Positions 55,160-63,172 of a DNA stretch of 64,000 nt are shown here, piece by piece. Under the pieces are notes generated by a model, which searched no databases, was not told the origin of the DNA, and saw only the letters and a program-made list of their open reading frames with translations. The translations under genes were made by a program, and so were the position numbers. Position 1 is the first letter of the stretch. Each line of letters starts with the position of its first letter. The DNA comes from an uncultured Lachnospiraceae bacterium (GTDB taxonomy: Bacteria > Bacillota > Clostridia > Lachnospirales > Lachnospiraceae). The stretch spans positions 1 through 64,000 of the forward strand of contig CANQPM010000014.1 of the NCBI GenBank assembly GCA_947625775.1, in the 5' to 3' direction.

Positions 55160-55903
55160 GTGGAAAAAAGTAATTCTGTCAGGAAAAAAGCCCTCATAAC
55201 AGGCGCTTCGCGGGGCATAGGTCGGGCAATCGCGTGCGAGCTGGCATCGGCGGGCTATGATTTATATTTGACCTGCCATAAAAATATACGCCAGCTGGAG
55301 GAGGTGTCACGCGGGCTTGCGTCGAAGTATGAAATTTTATGCCGCTGTTTTGCTTTTCCCATATATATGGAAGAAAACGTGCTTGAAATGTTTTCGGAGA
55401 TACAGCGGCTTGATGTGCTGGTAAATAACGCGGGCATTTCATATATCGGACTTATGACAGATATGTCATATTCTGAATGGAACGAGGTCATAAACACAAA
55501 TTTGAACGCCTGCTTTTTGACAAGCAGGGAAGCCGCCAAAAGAATGATACGGCAGAAAAGCGGCAAAATAATAAATATATCTTCTGTCTGGGGAAGCGCG
55601 GGCGCGTCGATGGAGGTCGCTTACTCGGCGTCAAAGGGCGGCTTAAACGCGATGACGCGCGCGCTTGCAAAGGAGCTTGGACCAAGCAATATACAGGTCA
55701 ATGCCATAGCCTGCGGGGTGATTGACACAGATATGAACAAATGCTTTAGCGAAGAGGAAATGAATGACCTGATAGCGGAGATACCCGCGGATCGAATTGG
55801 AAAGCCTGATGAGGTCGCAAAGCTTGTGCGTTTGCTCTGCGAAGGAAACGACTATCTGACGGGGCAGGTTATTGCGTTGGATGGGGGCTGGATAAAACAT
55901 TAA
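55160..55903 (+). CDS. SDR-family reductase, FabG-like (247 aa)
   Basis: NAD(P)H-dependent short-chain reductase: cofactor motif ITGASRGIGRA, NNAG motif, catalytic Ser in INISSVWG, Tyr and Lys in AYSASKGG, and the end LTGQVIALDGGW typical of 3-oxoacyl-ACP reductases. It stands alone, not among fatty-acid genes, so the substrate is uncertain. GTG start behind ATGGAGGAA. A 332-bp gap separates it from the divergent cyclase gene; it holds a TATAAT at 55085-55090 with no clear -35. Confidence 0.85.
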   Translation: MEKSNSVRKKALITGASRGIGRAIACELASAGYDLYLTCHKNIRQLEEVSRGLASKYEILCRCFAFPIYMEENVLEMFSEIQRLDVLVNNAGISYIGLMTDMSYSEWNEVINTNLNACFLTSREAAKRMIRQKSGKIINISSVWGSAGASMEVAYSASKGGLNAMTRALAKELGPSNIQVNAIACGVIDTDMNKCFSEEEMNDLIAEIPADRIGKPDEVAKLVRLLCEGNDYLTGQVIALDGGWIKH

Positions 55904-55904
55904 G

Positions 55905-55982
55905 GAACTCTAAGGCAGCAAAGAACGCTGCCTAAGACTTCCTAAATGTTTAGAAAAATGCCTAAGGGCGGGCATTTTTCGG
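55905..55982 (+). repeat. Two-hairpin intergenic repeat, copy A
   Basis: GGCAGC/GCTGCC forms one hairpin, and after TGTTTAGAAAAATGCC a second (AAAATGCC/GGGCATTTTT, 55953-55980) looks like a terminator. The same order, with TGTTTAGAAAAACGC and GCGTTTTTCGG, is at 62147-62230. Confidence 0.6.
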
Positions 55983-56029
55983 ATATAGTTGTTTAATATT
56001 AATGTTGATATGAGCGAGGAGGATTAATT

Positions 56030-56950
56030 ATGTACGATGTTTTGATTTTGGGAGCGGGGCCTGCGGGGCTGGGAGCGGCGATTTACGGGATAAGGGCGGG
56101 CTTTAAGCTTGCGGTGATTGACCAGAGCCCTGTGAGCGGAGGGCAGGTGCTTAATACTTATGAGGTGGATAATTATCTGGGACTTCCTATGATAAGCGGC
56201 GGGGATATATCTGATAAGTTCAGGGAGCACGCTGATAAGCTGGGGGTGGAATTTATTACGGCTCAGGTGACGGGGATAGAGACTGGCAAAGAGCCTGAAA
56301 ATATAAAGACTGTAAAAACTGATAATGGGGATTATGAGGCGAAGGCATTGATTCTTGCCACGGGAGCGGAGCATATGCATCTGGGAGTAAAGGGGGAAAA
56401 TGAGCTTTCGGGTATGGGGGTTTCGTATTGCGCTACCTGCGACGGCGCTTTTTTCAGGAAACGGACAGTGGCTGTTGTCGGAGGCGGAGATGTGGCGGTT
56501 GAGGACGCGATATTTCTTGCGGGGATATGCAGGAGGGTATATCTCATTCACAGAAGGGACAAGCTGCGCGCGGCGGATATTTTGCAGAAAAAGCTTATGT
56601 CGCTTGAAAATGTTGAGATAATATGGGACAGCGAGGTAAAGGAAATAAAGGGCAGCGACGTTGTAGAGGGCGTGGAGCTTTTTAACAAAAAAAGCAATGA
56701 GTGCAGCAGCCTTGAGGTAAACGGAGTGTTCATTGCGGTGGGCGTAAAGCCTGTTACCGAGATGTTTAAAGGGCTTGTCGAAATGAACGAGGGCGGATAT
56801 ATCATTGCGGGGGAGGACTGCTGCACGTCAGCGGAAGGGATATACGTGGCGGGCGATATCCGCAAAAAGCCGATGCGCCAAATTATAACCGCAGTTGCCG
56901 ACGGGGCAAATGCGATAAATTCATTGCAAAACGCGCTTATGCGGGGCTGA
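56030..56950 (+). CDS. trxB: Thioredoxin-reductase-like FAD/NAD(P) oxidoreductase (306 aa)
   Basis: FAD motif ILGAGPAGLGAAIY at the N-terminus, redox-active Cys pair in YCATCDGAFF (residues about 133-136), NAD(P) motif VAVVGGGDVAVEDA, and the late GIYVAGDIRKKPMRQI motif that holds FAD. All match thioredoxin reductase. No thioredoxin gene is adjacent. GAGGAGGATT precedes the start. Confidence 0.9.
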   Translation: MYDVLILGAGPAGLGAAIYGIRAGFKLAVIDQSPVSGGQVLNTYEVDNYLGLPMISGGDISDKFREHADKLGVEFITAQVTGIETGKEPENIKTVKTDNGDYEAKALILATGAEHMHLGVKGENELSGMGVSYCATCDGAFFRKRTVAVVGGGDVAVEDAIFLAGICRRVYLIHRRDKLRAADILQKKLMSLENVEIIWDSEVKEIKGSDVVEGVELFNKKSNECSSLEVNGVFIAVGVKPVTEMFKGLVEMNEGGYIIAGEDCCTSAEGIYVAGDIRKKPMRQIITAVADGANAINSLQNALMRG

Positions 56951-57041
56951 AGGCGGGTGTTAGTGGGAAAGCGCCAAAAAACTGTGGAAATATAAGATGA
57001 AAATTTGTAAATAATGCCAAATACCGAAAATGAATATAAAC

Positions 57042-57070
57042 TTGACATTTATGCCGAAATATGTTAATTT
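57042..57070 (+). promoter_or_regulatory. Promoter for the NlpC/P60 protein
   Basis: Perfect TTGACA (57042-57047), 17 bases, TAATTT (57065-57070), 100 bases before the gene. Confidence 0.5.
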
Positions 57071-57170
57071 AATTCAAGGACGTAATAATTTTGTAACAAT
57101 TAGACTTAAAATTGAAATATTTATAAAACTATGATGTAATAATTTGGAGTTACGTTTGGAGGATTAAGTA

Positions 57171-58616
57171 ATGAACAAGTTCGGCATACGACTTGTGGCG
57201 GGTGCTCTTGTGGGTGCGGTTGCAGTCGGCGGATATCAGATGACTCTTGAAGCAAAGCTCAACCGCACATCAAATGTTCCAGCTGCGGGAGTTGCCGTAG
57301 TGCTTGATAATGGCAGCACGATCGAGGATTTGCAGGCGGAGGTTGTGGACAACATAGCTTACCTTGAAAGCGTGTCAGGAATAAAACCGAATACAGTGAT
57401 TATTTCCGAGCAGGTAGCTCTTTCGGAAAACGGGCTTGACGGGATAGTCAAAGACAACAGCAGGGATACAACTGATTCTAAGCTGGACAGGGAGACGGAG
57501 GATGAAGCCTCCGATGAGGAAATCAGCGAAGAACCGAGAACAAGCGTAGGCTTTTCGGCGCTTGACATTTATGAGGATTACGACATAGATGCCAAGGCAG
57601 ATAAGACTGGGAAAACATCAACAGCCGAGGAAAATGATGAAGAAAAGGAAGAAGACGAACAGGACTTTTCAAATCTTGTAATCGCGCAGGTAAACAATTA
57701 CGTAAACGTGAGAAGCCTGCCAAGCGAGGAGGGCGAGATTGTCGGTAAGCTCTATGACAAATCAGTCGGCGAGTTTATAGAGGAAGAAAACGGCTGGTAC
57801 AAGATTACATCAGGGAAATGCACAGGATACGTAAAAGGTGAATACTGCGTGACAGGCAAGGAGGCTGAAAAGCTTGCTAAGGAAGTAGGCACTACATATG
57901 CGGTAGTAAACACCACCACATTAAAGGTTAGAAAAGAAGCAGGGACAGACGCTTCAGTGCTTGGGCTGGTGCCTATGGGCGAGGAGCTTATAGTAGTCAG
58001 CGAGCTTGACGGCTGGGTACAGATATCCATTGAAGAAGGCGACGGATATGTTTCAAGAGATTATGTAAAGCTCAGGACAGATTTCGTACACGCCGAGTCA
58101 AAAGAGGAAGAAGAAGCAAGGCTTGCAAAGGAAGCCAAAGCGCGTGAGGAGGCAAGGGCGGCAGCCGCTGCAGCGCAGGCATCAAGGGCGGCTCAGCAGG
58201 CGCAGAAGCAGGAAAAAAATCAGGCAGTCATAGAGGCGGCGCAGAATACAGTGGCGGCATCGTCAGGAAGTGAGAGCGGAAAGGCGGTTATAGACTATGC
58301 TTTACAGTTTGTAGGCAATCCTTATGTATATGGCGGCTCAAGCCTTACAAACGGCACAGACTGTTCAGGCTTTGTAATGAGCGTCTACTCCAACTTTGGC
58401 GTAAGCCTTCCGCATTCGTCTACAGCGCTTAGAAGCCAGGGATATGATGTAGGAGGAGTTGCCAATGCGCAGCCGGGCGATATCATATGCTATTCAGGAC
58501 ACGTAGGCTTATATATAGGAGACGGCAAGATAGTACACGCCAGCACAAGCAAGACAGGCATCATAGTTTCAAATGTAAGCTACAGAAATGTACTTTCAGT
58601 AAGAAGAATTTTCTAA
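57171..58616 (+). CDS. Secreted SH3-domain NlpC/P60 cell-wall hydrolase (481 aa)
   Basis: Splits peptide links in peptidoglycan. Order: signal or anchor helix (1-28), an acidic region with repeated Glu/Asp runs (about 100-165), two SH3b wall-binding domains (about 168-230: QVNNYVNVRSLPSEEGEIVGKL; about 243-300: TTLKVRKEAGTDASVLGLV), an Ala/Glu/Gln coiled segment (305-360) and the catalytic domain with Cys in NGTDCSGFVMSVYSNFG (near 400) and His in GHVGLYIGD and IVHAST. All key residues are present. Own promoter and terminator. Confidence 0.93.
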   Translation: MNKFGIRLVAGALVGAVAVGGYQMTLEAKLNRTSNVPAAGVAVVLDNGSTIEDLQAEVVDNIAYLESVSGIKPNTVIISEQVALSENGLDGIVKDNSRDTTDSKLDRETEDEASDEEISEEPRTSVGFSALDIYEDYDIDAKADKTGKTSTAEENDEEKEEDEQDFSNLVIAQVNNYVNVRSLPSEEGEIVGKLYDKSVGEFIEEENGWYKITSGKCTGYVKGEYCVTGKEAEKLAKEVGTTYAVVNTTTLKVRKEAGTDASVLGLVPMGEELIVVSELDGWVQISIEEGDGYVSRDYVKLRTDFVHAESKEEEEARLAKEAKAREEARAAAAAAQASRAAQQAQKQEKNQAVIEAAQNTVAASSGSESGKAVIDYALQFVGNPYVYGGSSLTNGTDCSGFVMSVYSNFGVSLPHSSTALRSQGYDVGGVANAQPGDIICYSGHVGLYIGDGKIVHASTSKTGIIVSNVSYRNVLSVRRIF

Positions 58617-58632
58617 TAAAAACGTAATATTA

Positions 58633-58664
58633 AGACAGGCGGCATGCATTGCCGTCTGTTTTTT
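58633..58664 (+). terminator. Terminator after the NlpC/P60 gene
   Basis: ACAGGCGGC and GCCGTCTGT (one G-T pair) followed by TTTTTT. Confidence 0.85.
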
Positions 58665-58755
58665 GCATGCATTTGATGCATATTTGGTAAAAATGCACAA
58701 TTGACAGATATTAAACCGCTATGACACAAACGTCATTTTTTGCCAGTTTCACATT

Positions 58756-58853
58756 ATATCCACAGAAAAAATTAAAAAAAGGCGCGTAAAATGGACTTAT
58801 ACACCGAGTTATCCACAATATCCACAGGATTGAACACCCTTTCGTGTGGATTT
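58756..58853. promoter_or_regulatory. Cluster of DnaA-box-like 9-mers
   Basis: Within 98 bases: ATATCCACA (58756-58764), a perfect TTATCCACA (58809-58817), ATATCCACA directly after it (58818-58826), and TGTGGATTT (58845-58853, minus-strand AAATCCACA). The surroundings are very AT-rich. The rest of the 435-bp gap holds the terminator above and the hpf promoter below. No dnaA or dnaN gene is near. Confidence 0.5.
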
Positions 58854-58988
58854 GCGCGGCTGAAAATATACACAAATTTTAACAAAACGCAAGTTTTTTT
58901 GAAAATATCATTGACAAATTAAATGTCGGAAAATGAAATAAAACAAGGAAAAATTTTCAAAAAAATTAATTATAAACAACAAAAAATA

Positions 58989-59016
58989 TTGAAAAAATAG
59001 GCGTATATGGTATAAT
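58989..59016 (+). promoter_or_regulatory. Promoter for hpf
   Basis: TTGAAA (58989-58994), 16 bases, TATAAT (59011-59016), 35 bases before the gene. Confidence 0.65.
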
Positions 59017-59051
59017 AATTATACAATTATTTACGAAGGGACGTGAGTGTA

Positions 59052-59585
59052 ATGAAATTTATAATCAGTGGTAAAAATATTGAGATTACTCCGGGGTTAA
59101 AGTCTGCGGTTGAGGACAAGATTGGCAAGCTTGACAAATATTTCACGCCTGAGACAGAGGTGCACGCGACCTTGAGCGTCGAGAAGGAGAGGCAGAAGAT
59201 AGAGGTGACAATCCCCGTAAAGGGCAATATCATACGTTCTGAGCAGGTAAGCAACGATATGTATGTGTCAATCGACCTTGCGGCGGAGGTTATAGAGAGA
59301 CAGCTTAAGAAATACAAAAATAAATTCAGGGCAGAGCAGCAGGCGGGCGCGGCGAGTCTGCGCACTGATTTTATGGACAAGGATTATGGCGCTGACGACG
59401 ACGAGGTAAAAATCGTGCGCACCAAGAAATTTGACATCAAGCCGATGTACCCCGAGGATGCCTGTGTGCAGATGGAGCTTTTAGGGCATGATTTCTATGT
59501 GTTCTGCAATGCGGAGACAGGCGATGTAAACGTGGTGTACAAGAGAAAGGGCAACACTTACGGTCTGATAGAGCCTGAGAAATAA
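59052..59585 (+). CDS. hpf: Long-form ribosome hibernation promoting factor (177 aa)
   Basis: It binds the 30S A/P region and pairs 70S ribosomes into inactive 100S dimers in slow growth. The N-terminal domain (KFIISGKNIEITPGLKSAVEDKIGKLDKYF) and C-terminal dimerisation domain (KFDIKPMYPEDACVQMELLGHDFYVF to KRKGNTYGLIEP) are present with a linker of about 30 residues. The start at 59052 fits GAAGGG at 59035-59040; the GTG at 59043 is too close. Confidence 0.95.
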   Translation: MKFIISGKNIEITPGLKSAVEDKIGKLDKYFTPETEVHATLSVEKERQKIEVTIPVKGNIIRSEQVSNDMYVSIDLAAEVIERQLKKYKNKFRAEQQAGAASLRTDFMDKDYGADDDEVKIVRTKKFDIKPMYPEDACVQMELLGHDFYVFCNAETGDVNVVYKRKGNTYGLIEPEK

Positions 59586-59620
59586 GGATTAGAAGAACTG
59601 TAAATTAAATATTTTTACAA

Positions 59621-59651
59621 AAAATTGCCGTATAAACGCGGCAATTTTTTT
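59621..59651 (+). terminator. Terminator after hpf
   Basis: AATTGCCG and CGGCAATT with an 8-base loop, then TTTTT. Confidence 0.85.
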
Positions 59652-59673
59652 GCGCTTAAACCTAAAAAGCGAA

Positions 59674-60783
59674 ATGGCATCATATATTACAAGTAAAGCT
59701 ATTGCGGATATATGGTGGTATATGCGGGGCAGGATTATGTTTTTGCTGATAGCGGGCGCGTTTGTGCTCGCGTCAGGGATATATTTTTACGAGGGAGCTC
59801 TAAAGGAGGCAGCCACGGCAAACGGCACATCAACGGCAGACGGGGCGTATGTGGCGCAGAATACGGACAGCTATATAAAATGGGTGGATTTCAACGCGTC
59901 GTATGAGGCGCTGAAAAAGGCGTGCCTTATGGATATAGAAAGCTATGAGAGCGACGTGCATTTAGACTGGATTGTCCTGCTTGCGTATGCGGCTGTGCGC
60001 GGGGGCGGGGAGTTTGGCGAAAACTCTGAGAAATATATTGACAGCATTGCAAAGCAGCTTTCGGAAAAAGAGATTACGAAAGAGGATTTGGCTCAGAAGT
60101 ATGAATATTTTTCATATTATTATGAGGCATACGGGGCAGTGCTTGGCGGCATGCTTGGCGAGTATGAAATTGAAGACGGAAACGGCAAAATGCAGAAAAA
60201 ATATGGCTTAAAGGCGTTTTCGCCGATTGCAAAGGGATTTTCATATCAGGATTATGATGATTTTGGCGTGTCGCGCAGCTTTGGCTATAAAAGACAGCAC
60301 CTTGGGCACGACATGATGGGGCTTATAGGCACTCCGATTATCGCGTGCGAGTCCGGATATGTGGAAGCGATTGGCTGGAACAGGTACGGCGGCTGGCGCA
60401 TAGGCATAAGGAGTTTTGACCAAAAGAGGTATTATTACTATGCCCATCTGCGGCAGAACAGACCGTATGCGGAGGGGCTGAAGGAGGGCGATTTTGTCAC
60501 GGCGGGCGATGTGATAGGCTATATGGGGCACACAGGCTACAGCGATAAGGAAAACGTCAACAATATAGACACTGTGCATCTTCACGTAGGGCTGCAGCTT
60601 ATTTTTGATGAGTCGCAAAAGGAAGGCAACAACGAGATATGGGTTGATTTTTACCAGCTTGCACGTTTCCTAAGCGCAAACCGTAGCGATGTGGAGCGGA
60701 ATGACAACACAAAGGAATGGCATAGACGCTACAGACTTGTCGATCCTGTCGTGGAGGAGGCAAAAAAATCCCAAAATACTTAA
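59674..60783 (+). CDS. M23-family metallopeptidase, membrane-anchored (369 aa)
   Basis: A LytM-type fold is seen in the last third: HLGHDMMG (first His and Asp ligands), GWRIGIRSFDQKRYYYYAHL and the HxH ligand pair in TVHLHVGLQ, so zinc binding appears complete. Near residue 20-45 a hydrophobic helix (GRIMFLLIAGAFVLASGIYFY) anchors it, facing out. M23 enzymes cut peptidoglycan peptides or serve in sporulation and division. The start is uncertain: 59674 has only GCGAA upstream, and no good site is seen within reach; the upstream terminator argues against earlier starts. Confidence 0.85.
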   Translation: MASYITSKAIADIWWYMRGRIMFLLIAGAFVLASGIYFYEGALKEAATANGTSTADGAYVAQNTDSYIKWVDFNASYEALKKACLMDIESYESDVHLDWIVLLAYAAVRGGGEFGENSEKYIDSIAKQLSEKEITKEDLAQKYEYFSYYYEAYGAVLGGMLGEYEIEDGNGKMQKKYGLKAFSPIAKGFSYQDYDDFGVSRSFGYKRQHLGHDMMGLIGTPIIACESGYVEAIGWNRYGGWRIGIRSFDQKRYYYYAHLRQNRPYAEGLKEGDFVTAGDVIGYMGHTGYSDKENVNNIDTVHLHVGLQLIFDESQKEGNNEIWVDFYQLARFLSANRSDVERNDNTKEWHRRYRLVDPVVEEAKKSQNT

Positions 60784-60800
60784 TTATAATAATAAATAGA

Positions 60801-60829
60801 TTGCTTTTTTTTTAACAATGTGATAAAAT
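60801..60829 (+). promoter_or_regulatory. Promoter for the thl-crt-hbd unit
   Basis: TTGCTT (60801-60806), 17 bases, TAAAAT (60824-60829), about 80 bases before thl. Confidence 0.6.
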
Positions 60830-60911
60830 AAGCGAAGTGATTGTGATAAAAATAACAATCAGGCAAATGTAAACCAATAAACAGCTTTATTAGCAAATGG
60901 AGGAATTGATA

Positions 60912-62096
60912 ATGGCAAAGAAAATCGTATTGGCAGGCGCCTGCCGTACAGCAATCGGCACTATGGGCGGTTCACTCAGCACCACTCCCGCGGCGGAGCT
61001 TGGCGCTATCGTAATCAAAGAGGCTTTAAACAGGGCAGGAGTGGCTCCTGAAAAGGTAGACCACGTATATATGGGCTGCGTTATACAGGCAGGCCAGGGA
61101 CAGAACGTGGCGCGTCAGGCGGCAATCAAGGCAGGGCTTCCCATTGAAACGCCCGCCGTTACGATAAATGTAGTATGCGGTTCAGGTCTTAACTGCGTAA
61201 ATATGGCAGCTCAGATGATTGAAGCAGGCGATGCCGATATCGTTGTCGCAGGCGGCATGGAGAATATGTCAATGGCTCCGTTTGCCCTGCCTAATGCGCG
61301 TTTCGGCTATAGAATGAACAATGGCGTTTTGGTTGATACAATGATTAAGGACGCTCTTTGGGACGCTTTCAATGATTACCATATGATTCAGACGGCAGAC
61401 AATATCTGCGATGAGTGGGGCATCACGCGCGAGGAGCTTGACGAGTTCGCGTTAAAGAGCCAGCAGAAGACAGAGGCGGCTCAGAAGTCGGGCGCATTTG
61501 ACAAGGAAATCGTGCCTGTAATGGTTAAGAAAAAGAAAGAGACGATCGAGTTTAAGGTTGACGAGGGACCAAGACCTGGATCTACCATGGAAGGTCTTGC
61601 AAAGCTTCGCCCCATCAACAAGGATAAATATGTTACGGCGGGCAATGCGTCAGGCATCAATGACGGCGCTGCCGCTATCGTAGTTATGACTGAGGAGAAG
61701 GCTAAGGAGCTTGGCGTTAAGCCGATGGCAGAGTGGGTTGCGGGCGCGCTTGCAGGCGTAAGGCCTGAGGTAATGGGCATAGGTCCCGTAGCAGCCACAA
61801 AGAAGGTAATGGCTAAGACAGGCATGAAGATTGAGGATTTTGACATCATCGAGGCAAACGAGGCGTTTGCGGCGCAGTCAATCGCTGTAGGCAGAGAGCT
61901 TGGCATTGATGTTGACAAGCAGCTCAATCCCAACGGAGGCGCTATCGCTCTCGGACATCCCGTAGGCGCGTCAGGCTGCCGTATTCTTGTCACGCTGCTT
62001 CATGAGATGGAGGCAAGAGGCGCTAAGACAGGTCTTGCTACATTGTGTATCGGCGGCGGCATGGGCTGCTCTACAATCGTAAAGAAGTACGAATAA
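60912..62096 (+). CDS. thl: Acetyl-CoA C-acetyltransferase, thiolase (394 aa)
   Basis: Joins two acetyl-CoA to acetoacetyl-CoA, the first step of butyrate formation. Nucleophile Cys in [14 protein letters not shown] (near 88), His in [16 protein letters not shown] (near 350) and Cys in [10 protein letters not shown] (near 380) are all present. The start at 60912 follows ATGGAGGAATTGAT. Confidence 0.97.
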   Translation: MAKKIVLAGACRTAIGTMGGSLSTTPAAELGAIVIKEALNRAGVAPEKVDHVYMGCVIQAGQGQNVARQAAIKAGLPIETPAVTINVVCGSGLNCVNMAAQMIEAGDADIVVAGGMENMSMAPFALPNARFGYRMNNGVLVDTMIKDALWDAFNDYHMIQTADNICDEWGITREELDEFALKSQQKTEAAQKSGAFDKEIVPVMVKKKKETIEFKVDEGPRPGSTMEGLAKLRPINKDKYVTAGNASGINDGAAAIVVMTEEKAKELGVKPMAEWVAGALAGVRPEVMGIGPVAATKKVMAKTGMKIEDFDIIEANEAFAAQSIAVGRELGIDVDKQLNPNGGAIALGHPVGASGCRILVTLLHEMEARGAKTGLATLCIGGGMGCSTIVKKYE

Positions 62097-62252
62097 AAAC
62101 GCAAGGGCGGCGTTTTTCGGGGTGAATTAAACCGATAGGTAAAATAAGAAATTCTAATCGTTCGCAGCAATGCTGCTTCACGAAGAATTTCTAATTGTTT
62201 AGAAAAACGCAAGGGCGGCGTTTTTCGGGGTGAATTAAACCGATAGGTAAGA
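62095..62252 (+). repeat. Direct repeat and two-hairpin element between thl and crt (copy B)
   Basis: 48 bases starting AAAAACGCAAGGGCGGCG (62095-62142) recur exactly at 62203-62250. Each copy begins with a hairpin AAAAACGC/GCGTTTTT. Between them, 62147-62193 folds by AGAAATTC/GAATTTCT with GCAGCA/TGCTGC at the tip. The central hairpin and second copy have the same layout as copy A at 55905. Confidence 0.75.
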
Positions 62253-62266
62253 TATGGAGGATTAAG

Positions 62267-63052
62267 ATGGACTTTATTTTATATGAACAGAACGGCGCGG
62301 TGGGTAAAATCACTATCAACCGTGAGAAGGCATTGAATGCCCTCAACTCACAGGTGCTTGATGAGTTAAATGCGGCGCTTGACGCTGTAAATCTTGACGA
62401 GGTCAGATGCCTTATACTCACAGGCGCGGGCGCTAAATCATTTGTGGCGGGCGCGGACATCGGAGAGATGAGCACGCTCACAAAGGCGGAGGGCGAGGCA
62501 TTCGGCAAGAAGGGAAATGATGTATTCAGAAAGCTGGAGACATTCCCTATCCCTGTGATTGCTGCGGTAAACGGCTTTGCGCTTGGCGGCGGCTGCGAGA
62601 TAGCTATGAGCTGCGATATCAGGATATGCTCTGACAATGCGGTATTCGGACAGCCTGAGGTAGGTCTTGGCATCACGCCGGGCTTTGGCGGCACACAGAG
62701 ACTTGCGCGTCTTGTGGGCGCGGGTATGGCTAAGCAGATGATTTACACGGCGAGAAATATCAAGGCGGACGAGGCATACAGGATAGGTCTTGTAAATGCC
62801 GTTTATTCTCAGGAGGAGCTTATGGGGCAGGCTGAAAAGCTGGCGTCAACCATAGCAAAGAATGCTCCGATAGCTGTGCGCAACTGCAAAAAGGCAATCA
62901 ACGAAGGACTTGATGCTGATATGGACGAGGCGATTGTTATCGAGGAGAAGCTTTTCGGCGACTGCTTTGAGACAGAGGATCAGAAATACGGCATGGCATT
63001 TTTCTTGGACAAGAACAAGGAAAAGGTTAAGGAGCCGTTCAAGAATTGTTAA
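62267..63052 (+). CDS. crt: 3-hydroxybutyryl-CoA dehydratase, crotonase (261 aa)
   Basis: Dehydrates 3-hydroxybutyryl-CoA to crotonyl-CoA. Oxyanion-hole segments KSFVAGADIGEM and NGFALGGGCEIAMSCDIRI are present, with the catalytic Glu residues in GGCEIAM and FGQPEVGLGITPGFGGTQRL. Length standard. TGGAGGATTAAG precedes the start. Confidence 0.97.
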   Translation: MDFILYEQNGAVGKITINREKALNALNSQVLDELNAALDAVNLDEVRCLILTGAGAKSFVAGADIGEMSTLTKAEGEAFGKKGNDVFRKLETFPIPVIAAVNGFALGGGCEIAMSCDIRICSDNAVFGQPEVGLGITPGFGGTQRLARLVGAGMAKQMIYTARNIKADEAYRIGLVNAVYSQEELMGQAEKLASTIAKNAPIAVRNCKKAINEGLDADMDEAIVIEEKLFGDCFETEDQKYGMAFFLDKNKEKVKEPFKNC

Positions 63053-63061
63053 TATTTTTCG

Positions 63062-63090
63062 AGTAAACGCAGATTACATTTGCGTTTACT
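63062..63090 (+). terminator. 10-bp hairpin between crt and hbd
   Basis: AGTAAACGCA and TGCGTTTACT pair perfectly with a 9-base loop. No T run follows, so it may only lower or protect, not end, the transcript into hbd. Confidence 0.5.
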
Positions 63091-63172
63091 TGTGATTTAT
63101 GACAATGGAAAATTTTTAAAACGTGTTTTCTGTTGTATAAAAACATATTAAAAAAGAGGAGGAACTACAAAA

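Noticed and set aside
58756-58853. Chromosomal replication origin
   Set aside because: DnaA boxes are present, but dnaA, dnaN, rpmH or gyr genes are not, and the S10 cluster position alone does not fix the origin.
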